The translations under genes were made by a program, and so were the position numbers. Shown here one piece after another: positions 28,201-42,995 of a stretch of 64,000 bases of DNA (its first letter is position 1; each line of letters opens with the position of its first letter). Under the pieces are notes generated by a model, which worked only from the letters and a program-made list of their open reading frames with translations, was not told the DNA's origin and searched no databases. Where the stretch lies: assembly GCF_023053635.1 (NCBI RefSeq), contig NC_086183.1, forward strand, positions 29,399,501-29,463,500. The letters run 5' to 3'. The stretch is from Elgaria multicarinata webbii. Its lineage: Eukaryota > Chordata > Lepidosauria > Squamata > Anguidae.

Positions 28201-28664
28201 CTACTAACTTCCAAATGTGTTCCAGCTAACCAAGAGGCCCTGCAATGTTCAGCTGCTAGGAAAACTGATTTTGAACCTGCATGGCATACAGCTGAATATG
28301 GAGGTGGGCCAGGGCTTTCCATAAAAATGGAACAGAAAGTGCAAGGCACTCAACACACTGACTAGACATTTCTGGCGAATGCAGAGCAGCGGAGATAGGA
28401 TGACCAGCGGCAAAGGAGGATGGTGGTATTGCAGAATTTCAGCAGGCAGAGATTTTCTCTGGAACTGCTAGCGGTACTTGAAGCAGCTCCAACTTTTACA
28501 CAACTCCTAACAGCAAGGGCGCCTGGTTCCCCACTGCATGTGGCCACCGTAGGTGAACATTCTACTTGAAAATTGCAGTGAATCGCGATTTTTTAAAATT
28601 GGAAGAAAAAGAACCCGCTAAATAGTCCTCAGAGCTCTGAAAATAACATTGGAACACAGCCGTC

Positions 28665-28700
<36 letters not shown>

Positions 28701-28786
28701 TTACCTTTATATACCGCCCCACAGCCGAAGCTCTCTGGGTGGTTTACAACATTTAAAAATAGTAAACATTAAAAGTATACAATTTA

Positions 28787-28832
<46 letters not shown>

Positions 28833-29424
28833 AAAACAGTATAAAAACAACAGTATCCATTTAAAAACAACAATTGTGCCTCTTATGCCTTGCACAGCTA
28901 TCTGTCATTTCTTTATGAACTCCTACTGATTACCCCTCCTGTAAATAGTAATTGCCATTATAAAGCACTTCCTCTACATCAGAGAATGTCTCACAGTAAT
29001 CTTTAAACAACCCTTTAAGGTAGGTTAGGTTCTTATCCCTGTAGCTGGAAGTAAGGCTTTGGGAATGAGATGCAAATAATTCATTCAGCTTTTCTGCAAT
29101 CTCCTTATCCTCCTTTGGCAAACCTTTAACTCCTTTGTTATTCAATGGTTCAATCTCTTTCTCTAACTGGTTCCCCCCCCCCTTCCGATGTATTTTTTTA
29201 AAAAGTTGGTCTTAAATGTTTTTAGAAATATGCTCCTCAAATTCTTTTTCGCATCCCTCATTGTCTACGTGCACTTGTTTTGCCAAAGTCTGCAAACGTT
29301 GGGCAAGACTTTCATTTTCTGAAGAACACCTTCTTGCTTTTAATAGCTTGACTTTGCTTGTTAACTTAGCAGGCATCCAGTCGGACTTGGTAGTACCTGT
29401 CCTGACCTGCTTCTAAGTTAAGTG

Positions 29425-29456
<32 letters not shown>

Positions 29457-32400
29457 GTTGTTGTTGTTGTTGTTGTTATTTTACTGTAAGTCACTTTGAT
29501 TCTTGTTTTAATTGAAAAGTGGGGTGTAAACATCAAACAAAATTAAACTAAAACATTACATTAAAAAGCATTCTTGTTAGAATTATGAGAAAAAATGAGT
29601 ACATTTGCACATTTATTGTTGTTTTATGTCTAATACTTTCTTAGCACAAAAGAGGATTTTCTGTTGTTTATAAATAGCTTTGCCCAAATATTTCCCCTGG
29701 GATTTTCAATGTGACAGGAAACGACTAAGGAAAGATTGTGTGTGTGTGTGTGTGTGGATACTTTTTTAATATAAAACTATCTTATAGATCTGTAAGTCCA
29801 AGAGAGCATGAAGTATGTGGGTGGCTTTTTATCTTATTTAATGCTGAGTCACTTGGTACAAAGCTAGATATTTTTATTCCTGGGAGTCTCCATATTTCCA
29901 GACCGTTGTTCAGTGTAAGGAGAAAATATTTTCTTGCCAAGAATACTGAACACATGAGGAATAGAATACCGTATGACGGACAACCTCCCTACCTACTCCA
30001 GGTAATATTTACTCACTTATGAAATGTTGGTAGCAGAAGTAGAAAATCTAAATGGTGAAACTCCCCTCCCTTCATGGTGTGCTCCTGGACCTCCCACAAC
30101 ACATTGTGACTGTGGTGACAAAACACACTATTAAAGACATTTATTTCCCTTGCATCCTCCCTCCATCACCTTAATATACCCTATAACAGGTAATATAACC
30201 AAAATCGTTCAATTTTACAGAACATGGAGGAACTTTAAGAACATAAGAAGAGCCATGTTGGATCAAACAAGGGTCCATCTAGTCCAGTACTCTGCAAACA
30301 GTGGCCAACCAGCTGTTGACCAGAAACCCACAAGCAAGACACAGGTGCAACAGCATCCTCAGGTCCTTGTTCCCCACCAACTGCAGTATATTAGCTTACT
30401 GCCTCTGATACTGGAAGTAGCACATAGCCATCAAGGCTAGTAGCCATTGAGAGCCTTCTCCTCTATGAATTTATCCAACCCCCTTTTAAAGCCATCCAAA
30501 TTGGTGGCCATCACTACGTCTTGTGGCGGTAAATTCCAGAGTTTTAACTATGTGCTGTGTTAAGAAGGACTTCCTTTTATCTGTCCTGAATCTTCCACCA
30601 AACAGTTTCATGTAATGAGCCCGGGGGTTCCAGTATTATGAGAGAGGGGGTGGGGGGAACTTTAAAAAGAAACACAATCAGAACACTAAATGAAATAACT
30701 TAAAATGTATTGCTCTTGGAAGATCCCCAAAGCCTGTCTAAGATGGCTGCTTCATTCCACCTTGTGTTAAGGCAGGTATCCTAAGCATGCAACAACATTG
30801 CCTGCATACTCATTTTAAAGTTGCAGAATTGAGACTGAAATGAAGAAGGCAGCTTGACCCGAGTCAGCAGTCCTTCAAAATATAAAACCAGGTCCCTACC
30901 CACTGGGGCATGTTTTCATGACGTATTTATGCCTTCCATTTTCTTGCAAGCTATTCTGACACAGAGTCTAACTTGTTGAACAAACCTGCAGGCTGGTAAA
31001 AGGCAGAGATCGCAGCATTAGCAAAACCTCTAGCAAAGTTTGGTTCTGGAGGGCTAGACACCCAGGTGCATGTCGGGAAACAAGCACATACCCTGCAGCA
31101 CCCTCATCAGCACCTTGCTTTTAACAGGGCCCACACCTTGAGTTGGGCAAGGGCTAAAGGAGCAGACGCAGTGACTCCACTCATTGACTCACTGGCCTCC
31201 CAAAAAGGCAGAGGGCCATCTAACCTTTTCCCTCCTCAACCTGAATCAAAACCTTGGCAGGGCTGTCCTCTTTCTGCCCACCGACGCGAGCTTCTTCCCA
31301 AAATAGCATTTCACCTGCCTCTATTTACTGAAGTTGTATCGTTTCCTTTGGCACAGAATCACTTCGGCGGGGAATTTAAACAAATATGTCTCTTCTGGAA
31401 TTTTCATTCCATCACCACCTAAGCAAAAAACATAACGCCCTGTGATGTGAATGGAAACCCAGGTGAGTGCCGTTTTGGGGGGTGGGTGGGTAGAAAGGTG
31501 GTGTATAAATCAAATCACGAAATGATATGGGGCTTCCAAGCTGGGCCCCAATCCCAACAATACACCCATATTCTCCTACTCAAGCCAGGACACAGAAAAA
31601 GGGGCTCTCTGATCTTGCCTCAACATGAGCAGGAAGAGAAGCTTTGGCGGAGTTTTTCCCCTGTCACATCTCAGCAGCTCATTTCCACTCTGTTCCCTTG
31701 TGAGATGTTTCACACTGGGGTGGAGTGAGAGGGAAGTGTTTGCACAAGCAACATAGCATAGCAATGGGGAGTGGGGGGGAGGGAGGGAGAGGGAGAGCGC
31801 GCAGAAGAGAGGGATTTTTCTCCCGCTCCACTTCAGCTCTTCAAAACATCAGCACGTAATGACTTACTAGGGAAAGCTCAAGAAGGAATTGAGCAACAAG
31901 TGGGAAAAGGGGTTTTAAATAGGGATGTCATCTGATTAACTAACTGATGCAGCCTCATCCTAGCCATGTTTATTCAGAGGTAACACTGAATTTAATTGCG
32001 TTTCCTCCCACGGAAGCCCGAGCACAACTTGCAACTATCATTGACTAAACTATCTGCCTTTTCGCTAATCAATAAAATGCATCTAGATATCAAAAACCTC
32101 AACATAGTGTCTTTCTGAAATGTTAATTACAAAAAGAACCCTCCCTTAAGCTACTGAACGTAGCTGGGAGGAAAGGTCAGTTTTAATTCCTTCTTTTCAA
32201 TAATTATTATTACGGGAACACGCCAGACCCAATGCATTCTTTTTAAACCCCACCTACTAATATTTGCTCTTCCCAATCAAAGCTTTAGTTGACAGTCATA
32301 TAGATTAAAGTCTGAAGTCCGGCTTCAGCCCCATGCAGAAAAGGCACTATGACCTCCATCACAAAGGCGAAACACATTTGGAAAGACAACTAATAAATGC

Positions 32401-32844
32401 TAAAAAAAAATTAAAAATAAGCATGAATAAGCTCTTAATGTATTTGGTTCCCAGAATGTCTCAGCAGCGCCCAACTCATTTTTGAACTTTTAAGCTTGGG
32501 GAAAACTTCACAACTCATTATGCCTTTGTTTGGTAAATGACGGAGCCCTGAGAGAGAGAGAGAGACGGCTCATTTCCCCCTTCTTCGAGCAATTCCCCCT
32601 TCTTCGAGCAGTGTTCAGTAGCTGGTAGGATAGCTGCAGATCAGGCGGCGCAGGGCCGGGTGGGGGAGACGGAAGAGGCCAGATCCGCTTACTGTAGCCC
32701 TCTGTACCTGGCTGCCAGCCCAGATCAGCCCAGCAATACAAAGCTTGCACTGAGGTCGAGAGCAAACGTGGGATTTTTTCTCTCTCTCCCAAGGGCTTAA
32801 ACCCTTGCAATATTTCCTTTTATGTCTGAACAGGAGTGTGTCTA

Positions 32845-32877
<33 letters not shown>

Positions 32878-35800
32878 TGGCAGGCTCTACTAGAAAATGT
32901 GTTTACCAAATATCCCGAGGAGGTTGTTAGGATTTGAAAGATGGGATCCTAGGGTGGGGTGTGCGTGAGAGGGAAGGGAAGGGAAGGGAAGAGAGGGAGG
33001 GAGGAAAAGGGAAAGATCGCGTCTGGGAAACTGTGGCCGCAATCTCACTGAGGGAAAAGCGGCGGCACACCGTGTTTCAAAAGGTCTAGAATAATTTGGA
33101 AAAACGAAGAACAGGAAGTGTGACTTCAGCGTCAGCTTGAGCCTGCTGTTAGGTTGAGGGTATGTGTGGCAAGGCGAATGTCTCAGCAAAGGGGCCACTA
33201 AGAACCTCAGAAGAGCCCTGCTGGATCAGACAACGGTCCATCTAGCCCAGCACTCTGTTCACACAGTGGCCGACCAGATGTCCACCAGAGACCCATATTT
33301 TATTTATTTATTTATTTATTTATTACATTTCTATACCGCCCAATAACCGGAGCTCTCTGGGCGGTTCACAAAAATTAAAAACATTCGAAGTATAAAACAA
33401 CAGTATAAAACCATAATATAAAATACAATATAAAAGCTCAACCAGGTAAAAACAGCAGCCATGCAAAATTACAAATTTAAAACACCAAGTTAAAATTTAT
33501 TTATAGACTGTTAAAATGCTGGGAGAATAAAAAGGTCTTCAACCTGGCGTGAAGTAGCATTAGCAGGCCACACTGCAGCAAAGCCCCTCAGATTACTGGG
33601 CAAGGCTGGCAACCAAGTTTTGCGAAGAGTCAAGGAAGCACATGACCTGCTTGGCCTACTACCATTACAAGGAGGTTTCTTTGGCTTCCCTGAACGGTTT
33701 CTCCATAGCTTCCAGATAGGGAATTCCACTACCATAATCTGCTGTATGTTCTTCCCCTTTTGTTGGTTATACTCAGCACTTACGCACCGCACCCCACCCC
33801 TTCCTTGGCTACCTCTCGGTCTTCGCACACACTGCCTGTGTCATTGATACACTTCCAGCCTGATACCCAAAACCATTAGCCAGCCTTAATTTGTTAAAAG
33901 AAAGCGGCTTCCATCTGCCATTAGGACATTAGCGCCGCTGCAACAGATGGTTTCCTCCCCTGTTTTGATTTTAACCATCAGATGGTTTGCCAGTGTCAGC
34001 CGACTTTAAAATTTACTTGTGAATTTTCTTGCAGCCTGTAAAGAGTAGCAAAATACCTCCAGGGTCAATAATATAGGTCGCAAGGTATTCATTTCAACAG
34101 ATTATTAGAAACAAATTCTTAAAAGAGAGCCAGTGTAGGCTTGGGTCCCTAACTCCCCACTAAGACTGCATGTTTAGATGTTTGTACTGAAGTACCAGAT
34201 TATCTAGACACGAGCTCAGCTGGTCCTGAATGTGGAGCATTAGTACTGAGCCTGTGCATCACTGAGCCTGTGCATCAGTACTATGGAGCTCTAGCTAAGG
34301 GAAGGAACTATGGGGTGGCCAGCCAGAGCCGGAAGGAAGCACCTTAACAACCACTGGCCACAGCAGGTGAGGTGATGCTCACGCAGCTAGCTTGCTTCCT
34401 TCTGAACAAAGCGGACACATCTGTTGGGTTCCCCATGACTGACTTCCTTCATCCCCATTCAACTTGACAGGAGCTAGGTCTGACCCAGATCCTGCATGGG
34501 AGCAAAAAGCAGAGAGATACACTCCCAGCACATAAAGGTGGGTGGGAAAGACATTTTGGGCAGACAAGGGCTATGGTTTAAAGGCGTGGATCAGTGATGG
34601 GGGGCTTCCAGAAAACACTGAACTGGAAAAGAAATCCAATGCAAATCGGGTCATTAGCATAGAGTAATTTGCATAGGAAAAAAAATTCAATTTCCATTGG
34701 GAAATGTTCTGATGTGCTAGAGCAGGGGTGAGGAACTTGTGGCCCTCCAGATGTTGATGTGGGATTTCCACCCCACATCAACGGGCATAATGCAGCCATC
34801 TTACAGATATGGATCTCGCCAGTGGCTGCTTGGGAACCCCATGTACATCCCCTTGAATTCCTTAAGGGAAGAAAGGCAGATATTGATGTCATAAATAAAT
34901 AACATCAAGAGACCCAACATGGTTCAATTTGTGAATGCAGACAGGTCGTTAGCAGAAACTGCACACATCAGGAAAAATGGATGTCAAGTCTGTAGGAGAA
35001 GCTATAAGAAGTGTTGTTCGTTAGGTAGCCCTTTCCGTGACAGCCAATGACCTCACGATCCATATGACGTGCCAGGCAACAAAGAAAGGATGCAAACAAA
35101 ACAAAACATTGTCTTTGCCCACAGTCCCTCTTGAACTAGAGAGCTTTCCAATTTGCGGCCCCTGGGTCCTTACCCACAGGCTCGGCTCTTGATATTTCAG
35201 CTCCCGCTCGGGCAAAAATATTGTTTGTTCCTGCACAAAGCCAACTGATTTTCCGTCTGGGATTTCAGCCAAGAGTCATGACCCAGACATTAACCCCTTC
35301 TTGGTCTCTGCTTTGGTGAGCTTGCTAAGAGTTGCCTTTCACAACCAAACGAAACCACGCCAGCAAATTAAGGCACTGATGGCTTGGGCAGACCCTCGGG
35401 AAAGAGGGAGAAGGGGAAATGTAACACTTGTCCTAGGAGTGGGGAGGAAGCATCCCATCTTTGAGTACAGATGGAAGAAAGTGGGGTGAGTGGGCAAGTC
35501 AGCCCGGGGCCAGGGCTCCAGACACAGGAGGCAGCTCAGGCATGGAACTCCACATTATGAGAAATGCAGAGCTGCTGCCAAAAACAGCATCTCCGTGCCA
35601 ACAGCTCCAACTCTGTAACGTATAATAAGATCTACCCCCATGCCCCGATATCAATAGGCTGAGTGTCCACATCAGTGGCCAGCTCTGGCAGGGAAACACA
35701 CAGCATAGTGATGTCAGGATACTGGATATCTTTGGCTTTCCAGATTAACGTAAAGCAAAATGTTGTACATTACAGAAGGGAAGTGGGAGAACTCGATATT

Positions 35801-38800
35801 TATTTATTTATTTATTTATTTAGAATATTTATATACCGCTCCCCAATGAAAAATTTTGGAGCGGTGTACAAAGTAAAATTAAAATAAAAACAGAATAAAA
35901 ACAGTTAAAACAAAATTTAAAAGAATAACAGTAATCCAAGGCTGCATGTTAAAGAAAGGCTTCTTGGAATAAAGATGTTTTCAGGAGGCGCCGAAAGGAG
36001 TACAAGGTTGGCGCCTGCCTGACCTCCAGAGGCAGGGAGTTCCACAGGAGGGGCGCCACCACGCTGAAGGCTCTTCCCCTGGTGGATTCCCATCGGAGGA
36101 TGGATCTATGTGGATCCACCAGGAGCAGGCCCTCGGATGACCTCAGTGACCGGGGCAGGTTGGTAAGGGAGAAGGCGCTTTCTCACGTATCCTAGTCCCA
36201 AGTTGTTTAGGGATATGGGGATCCCCTTATAGGTGATCCTTGTACCATGTAGTTCCATACTCAAGATTAAAGAGGATTAAGCCGTGAATGGGTTGTCACA
36301 CAGGGCACAACATATGGACCTGGTAGTCCTTGGCTTGGGCCACAACTGATCCCGAAAGTAAGAGCCTTAGGGAAACCTGCACAACAAGGCTGACCGAGGA
36401 AAAACTGTCCACGCCTAAGTGGCAGAGCACCTGATTTGCAGGCATGAGATCCCAGGTTCGATCTCCATCATCTCCAGCTGAAAGGATCGCAGGTAGCAGA
36501 GGTGTTGCCAGTCAAAGTAGACAATGCAAATATATGAAGCCTGTTGGATCAAATCAAAAAGTCCGTTCTCGTCCAGCACTCTGTTTCCACAAGAACCCAG
36601 CTGGGCATTTCTCAGAAACTTACAAGTATGACACAAAGGCAACAGTGCAATCCTTTTTGTTCCCAGCCTCTTGTACTCAGCAGTAGACGGCCTCTCACAA
36701 GATGGGAGGTTCGATTTACCTATCGTGGTTCATAGCGGCTGACAGGCCTCCCCTCCATAAAAACAGATGAGGCGGAATGAACTGGTGAGTTGACTTAAGG
36801 GTTTACATGCCCGGTTTCTGTACAAAGCTGGTAGGAAAGCCAGGATTGCACAGCCAGCCTGAGTTAAGCACTTCAGTGCTTGATGCTCACTGTGCAATCT
36901 TAGGAAATTCTAACTCCCTCTTCCTAAGATTCCTTAACAGGGCTGTTACAAAGCTCAGTTATCGCACTCAGATCCTTGGAGGAACCGTAGGATAAAAATG
37001 TAAACAAACAAGTTAGGACTGTCACCCAATTAAAGAATTCTAAGTCAATTGATTGCTTAAATTTGCATGCAAAGCAACTGAAATCAGTGCTGAAGCAAAA
37101 GCATACTTTCAAAAGCATACCACCTGGGGCGTGCTGGGAATTGTAGGAGTTTTTTCTGTCTCGACATGCACAGAATTGCACCCTAAAAATAAATTACACT
37201 AAGCAATTCAATGTGGAAGCCCTACAAATGCCAAGCCCTTGCGATAAAGCAGGCTATAAATAACTTACAAACCTTTTCAAAACAACTTTTCCCCCTTGTC
37301 TAACTTTGAGAGCCACAACGTCAACCTGAAGGATTACTTGGGGGTAAATAGGCAGTGCATAACCTGTAATTTCCTGGATCTCAAATGCAAACCGCTTTCC
37401 AAAACCTTGAAAAAGAAATATCAAAGCTTTCAAAGTTTGTTCTGCGAGTCCACAGCCTCCACAGGTCCTCCGAGTTGAGCAAGTTGGGAGCTGCTTGCTT
37501 ACACAAGGCATCCAAGGGAAAACATTAACCGTCATGACCAGACATGACTCAGTTGAGGTTTTGAAGGCAAAAAGGCCTCTGGAAAGGCAACACTTCAACT
37601 CGCGCCAACACAGTGAACAAAACCACGTTATATGCCTCAAAACAGACACGTCACGGCCACCGGACAGAAGCCGTTCCAAGATAATAACTCGGATCCTGTG
37701 TCTTTTGGAGGAGGGAAAGGTTTCTGTATTTAGAAGCCAACCTTCAGAAGGTCCTTACTACTCACAAGTAAAGCGAGCTTGTTGGTAGCAAACGTTGCAG
37801 CCTAATTTTGATTCCTGGGGGATAGGAGGGGAACCAGACTCATCTAAGCTAGAGCCTGCATAACTGGTGACCCACTAAATTGACTGCAGGCTCAACTAAA
37901 CCTCCCATTTGCCCACGACTGTCAATATTGGAGGGAGGGGGATTGTCAAGTACCTGGAGAGTCCTAATACATGGCTGCTTTGGGCTTGATGGGTCACAGG
38001 CTCTGTAGGCCTTGACTCCACCCACCTCTGATCATCATCTCTCTCATCTAGCCACCCAGCTCCCAAGCCCATGTTTTATGCAGTGACAGCGCTCCCGGTT
38101 CCTTAGCTCACTGATCTTCAACTGCTGGATCAGAACCTGCAATAAGGTCATCATGCCATGATTTAAGGTGGGCCAAACCAATTTACACCATTTTCCTTTT
38201 TTTACTGAATTTTTGTTTTGTTTTTTAAAGGTGAAAGGTGTGGGGAGGATGAGAGACCAAAAATGGGCGAAGAGAAGCAACAAACAGATGCTAAAGTATG
38301 GAAAAGTGACCCGCATATTGCAGATGGGGGTTAACAATAGGTCCTTGGACTGAAAAGCTCTGACCGGCAGAAGCTGTAATTATTTTGGGGGGAGGGTAGT
38401 TGCTCTCTGCCACACTTTTACAACTATGAGGGCTAGAAACATTATTCATTTTTAGAAAATGAAATCTGGGATTCACGCGGATCATACAAAAGGTTCTACG
38501 CAGCCCAGAAACCGTTATATTACCTAGCCCTACTGCAAGTGATTAAAATGCTTTCTAACCAGCTAGACCAGTTCAAAGTGCCAAAACACAGTGCGAAAAG
38601 GTCACCTTCTTATCTTTCCTTGCTTAAAGGCCATGCAAACTATGTAAGCTTTCTGTCAACAGGAATTACCTATCAATGACCGATGAATTCCCCCTACAAT
38701 CAAAGATCATTGAGTGCCTTGCCACCAAATTATGCATCTATGCTATCTGAAACAAAAAATCTTCCTAATAAGTTGATTAAACTTAAGCAGGTCTAGATAA

Positions 38801-41800
38801 AAGGTATAATAAAGAAAAATATTTCAAGTTTTAGGCAGTCAGCTCGCAATCTGTGTGAGGCACCTCAGTGGAAGGCCACATACGTTGAGAATTTCATTTT
38901 CAGGATTTAGAAGTGGGTCACGCTTTGACCCAAAATGGGTCACTTAGTAGTTGGCACACACATACCCATTGTGGTGGATTGCTTTTTGGCTTTCTTTTTT
39001 AAAGAGATGTGCCCAGACGTGGCTCCTGTATCTCCTAACTGCTGTGTCAAATATGAGAACTTTGGGAGGTACAGGTGGGAGGTGAAGACCTGCAACTGCT
39101 GAAATTCCATCTTATTTATTTATTTATTTATTTATTACATTTCTATACCGCCCAATAGCCGGAGCTCTCTGGGCGGTTCACAAAACCAAAATAATTATCC
39201 AGATTATTTATCTTCTAGATAATTGGTTGAATTTATCACCACAGGATGAGAGAGCAGCCTATGAGGACAGATGGCTTTAAAAGAAGATTAGACAAATTTA
39301 TGGAGATAACAGCCATGGCAACTAAATGGTGTTTGCAGGTTCAAATGCACTATTCCATCCTAGGAAACAGAATTCTGGAACAGCGCTTGGTTGGATCCAG
39401 TAGGGTGGTTCTTATGTTCCTAAGAGAAGCCTGATCTTACTTTGCAGCTGGTCACCCCAAAAAAGGAGAAAGATTAACACGTATAGTAAAGAAACGAAAG
39501 TGGCTCCTATACTGCAGCCTGGAGTTAAAAGGATGGTGCCTCACTTGGAAAGTCTGAATATCACTAGGGAGACCATCCCAACAACTGCAGGGTGAGATCA
39601 AAATCCAGCCTTGCTCTGATCATGGTTGGAAAAGGCCCTGATTTGGCTCCGGTCGCAGCAGGAGCCATACAGTAGGTCCTGCTAATGAGATGATTTTTTT
39701 TTAATTTGACAATGCCCCTACAGCTTGTAACCTGCCAGACCTATCTAAACACAGGCCCCACCAGTCATGTTGGTACAGTGGGTCAGGAAGTCTCCTCCTT
39801 AGGCTTGCAAAAAAGTGGGGGGAAGGGACGCTTGTCAAGCACCTGGAAGGCCACAAGACATGCCGAGGTGGCTACTTTTGGTGTGGTGGGTTTCGTATAG
39901 TGCATTTGACAACCACAGTGCTAGAGAAAGGAAACATAGGTGCTGTGTAAGCTTTACATCGTAGCAGTAGCAAAGTACAATGTTAATCTGGCAGCTGACA
40001 TAGGGTAGAATTAATATTAAGAACTCTGATCTCTCTCTCTCTCTCAGGCTTATATAGTGAGCTGGGTTTCAGCTTCAACATCCTTTTCAGTCAAATATTA
40101 TTTACGTCTTTTTGCACCGTAATATGGTGCAAAAAGACATTTCTTGGCTCAGACAAGCAGCTGAGGCCTTGGGGATGATAAACATCTTGATAACAGGACC
40201 TGACAAGTGTCGAGAAAAACAGGAACCAAAACAGTGCAGGCAACACATACTGCAGGGGCAATTGGAAGAAGTACAGTGCTTATGTGGATGCACGCCAGGA
40301 TGTCTGGATAAAGAAATCAGCTACAGCAACAAGAAGCCTAAAAGGATGCTACTTTACTTTTGATAAGCCTTATCAGCTATTGTTTGGAGCGGATTTGCAA
40401 TACACCCCCATTTTGTTTGTTTGTGTTTTTACAACTGTAGTAGAACTCCCACCCCCAAAATAAAAATGGGTAGATGTGGGAAAGCTCCACCACCTCTCTG
40501 GTCTCTGCAAATATAAGGATACAGTGACAGAACTGTGTGGGAAACCAAGCATCTTGCTGGCACACTGTTGCAGCAGCTGACCCGGGTCACAAAGCAGAGC
40601 GCACGGGCAAGTTGCGCCGACGTGAAGCCAGCTCATGGATTTCTGGAGACACGCTACTTTAGCAGAGAAATTCATGCAAAGTATAACGCCACCACCGCCT
40701 CCGCCTCCTCCTCCTTGTCACCTTTCACTCTCTTTCATTACAGCGAAAGCAACTCAAAGAAGCGGTTGAGGACGCAGATTGAAGGCAGGTTTGCTTTTTC
40801 ACAACCCGCTGTGCATGCATGTGACTCGGTGGCACAACTCAACTTTACAAGTTAGGTTTGTCTGGAAGAGCCAGCTACGCCCAGCCCAGTCCCCCGCCCC
40901 CCCGCCCCCTTTTCTTGCTCCTTTCTCCCACTGCTGTTTGTCAGAAGACGAAGCACAGGCTGAGATATTGCAATGTTTCCCAAGTCCATTGGAATATTAT
41001 GAAGACAACGATGAGTAATAGTTTGCATGGTATGTAGTGGATGCCGTGTCTCTGATTGCCTCTACTTGGGATAGAGGAGAAAGGCTGAACAGTTGAGCCT
41101 AAGAGAGTTTGGGCAGCTAGCTCCTGAGAAGGGCTCCTCCCCAAACTCTCTCAGGCTCAGCTGTTCAGCCTTTCTCCTCTAGCCGAAGCAGAGGCAATCA
41201 GAGACACAACAGTGGATTCAGAGCACTTCAAAACTAGGGTGACCCTATGAAAAGGAGGACAGGGCTCCTGTGTCTTTAACACTTGCAAAGAAAAGGGAAT
41301 TTCAGCAGGTGTCCTTTGTATATGTGGAGAACCTGGTAAAATTCCCTCTTCATCGCAACAGTTAAAGTGCAGGAGCTATACTAGAGCAGCCTTCCTCAAC
41401 CTGGGGCTCTCAGCCCCAGCTGCTGGCTGGGGCATTCTGCGAGTTGTAGTCCAACACATCTGGAGAGCCCCAGGTTGAGGAAGGCTGTGACCAGATTTGA
41501 AAGAGGGCAGGGCACCTGCAGCTTTAACTGTTGTGATGAAGAGGGAAATTCAGGTTCTTCATATATACAAATGACACCTGCTGAAATTTCCTTTTCAATA
41601 CAACTGTTAAAGATGATGATGATAATAATAATAAAATAATAATAATAATAATAAATATTTATTTATTTCTTACCCGCCTCTCCCCTTGGATCGAGGCGGG
41701 GAACAACATTAGGAAAGGAATCAATACACCTTAAAAATTCTTGATTTTACATTGATCTGGATAGGCCTGCCGGAAAAGGCAAGTCTTTAAAGCTGCCTTA

Positions 41801-42950
41801 AAATCACACAGAGAGTTAATTTTACGAATCTCCTCTGGCAGGCCATTCCACAATCTGGGGGCGACAGAAGGAAAGGTCCAGGAGATACAGGAGCCCGGTC
41901 CTCCTTTTCAGATGGTCACCCTATTCAAAACAATATTCCAAGTTAACGTTACAACTACAACTAGTAAGGAATAGTGGACAGACTTGTAACTTGGCTTCTC
42001 CTCCAGATCAGACTAGTACTTGTCCCAGGCGAGCAGAAAATGGCAAGTTAATATTAGTTAATATTAAGCCAAGCCATCTCTTTCTTCCTTTCATGATCCC
42101 TATTCAAAGCTTCTCTTTAGCCTTCTCCTACTAACAGGGAATAGGGATTCAGCTTGTGCTGGATGGGGTTACACTCCCCCTGAAGACACAGGTCCGCAGC
42201 TTGGGTGTACTTCTGGATTCAGCCCTGAGCCTGGATGCCCAGGTTTCAGCAGTGGCCAGGAGTGCATTTTCACAGTTATAGCTAGCGCGACAGCTGCACC
42301 CATTCCTAGAGATGTCGGACCTGGCCAAGGTGACACGTGCCTTACTTACATCCCGATTCGATCACTGTAATGCGCTCTACGTGGGGCTGCCTTTGAAGAG
42401 TGTTCGGAAACTCCAGCTGGTTCAAAGAGTTGCAGCCAGATTGTTGACCGGGGCTGGTTACAGGGAGCAGACAACTCCCCTGTTAAAACAGCTCCACTGG
42501 CTTCCAGTCTGTTTCCGGGCTCAATTCAAAGTGCTGGTTATGACCTATAAAGCCCTATATGGCTTGGGTCCAGGTTATCTGAAAGACCGTATTCTCCCTT
42601 ATGAGCCTGCCCGTGCTTTGAGATCTTCTGGAGAGGCCCTTCTTTCAGTCCCGCCATCTTCACAAGCGTGCTTGGTGGGAACATGGGAGATGGCCTTCTC
42701 GGTGGCTGCTCCGGTGCTCTGGAACTCTCTTCCCGGGGAAGCTAGGCTGGCTCCCTCCTTGATGGACTTTCGGAAGCAGGCGAAAACCTTTTTTGTTCCA
42801 GCAGGCCTTTGGAGAATAATCTGGCCCTCCATCTATGTTGATGTCTTATAATTTTGGTGTGTATTTTAAATGTTTATGGTTCCCCACCCTGAATGTATGT
42901 TTTAAACTTTGTAAGGCCGCCTTGAGGCCCAGCATTGGGCAAAAGGCGAG

Positions 42951-42995
<45 letters not shown>

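Larger units (their letters stand above)
41236..41925. mobile_element. Fold-back mariner-like MITE carrying two nested insertions
   Basis: GGGTGACCCTATGAAAAGGA / GGACAGGGCTCCTG at the left is inverted relative to CAGGAGCCCGGTCCTCC / TTTTCAGATGGTCACCC at the right, with TA on each side as in Tc1/mariner insertions. Internal arms (CAACAGTTAAAGTGCAGGAG / CTGCAGCTTTAACTGTTG) continue the palindrome. A hAT-like MITE (41397-41487) sits near its centre and an L2-like LINE (41616-41880) in its right arm. Confidence 0.8.

Noticed and set aside
37254-37679. 141-codon minus-strand ORF in intron 1
   Set aside because: No recognisable domain, no splice context considered convincing, and no repeat or homologue identified; probably chance.
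42312-42851. 179-codon ORF as a host gene
   Set aside because: It is the C-terminal end of an L2-type LINE ORF2, with the same motifs as other repeat copies in the window and a LINE 3' UTR behind it.
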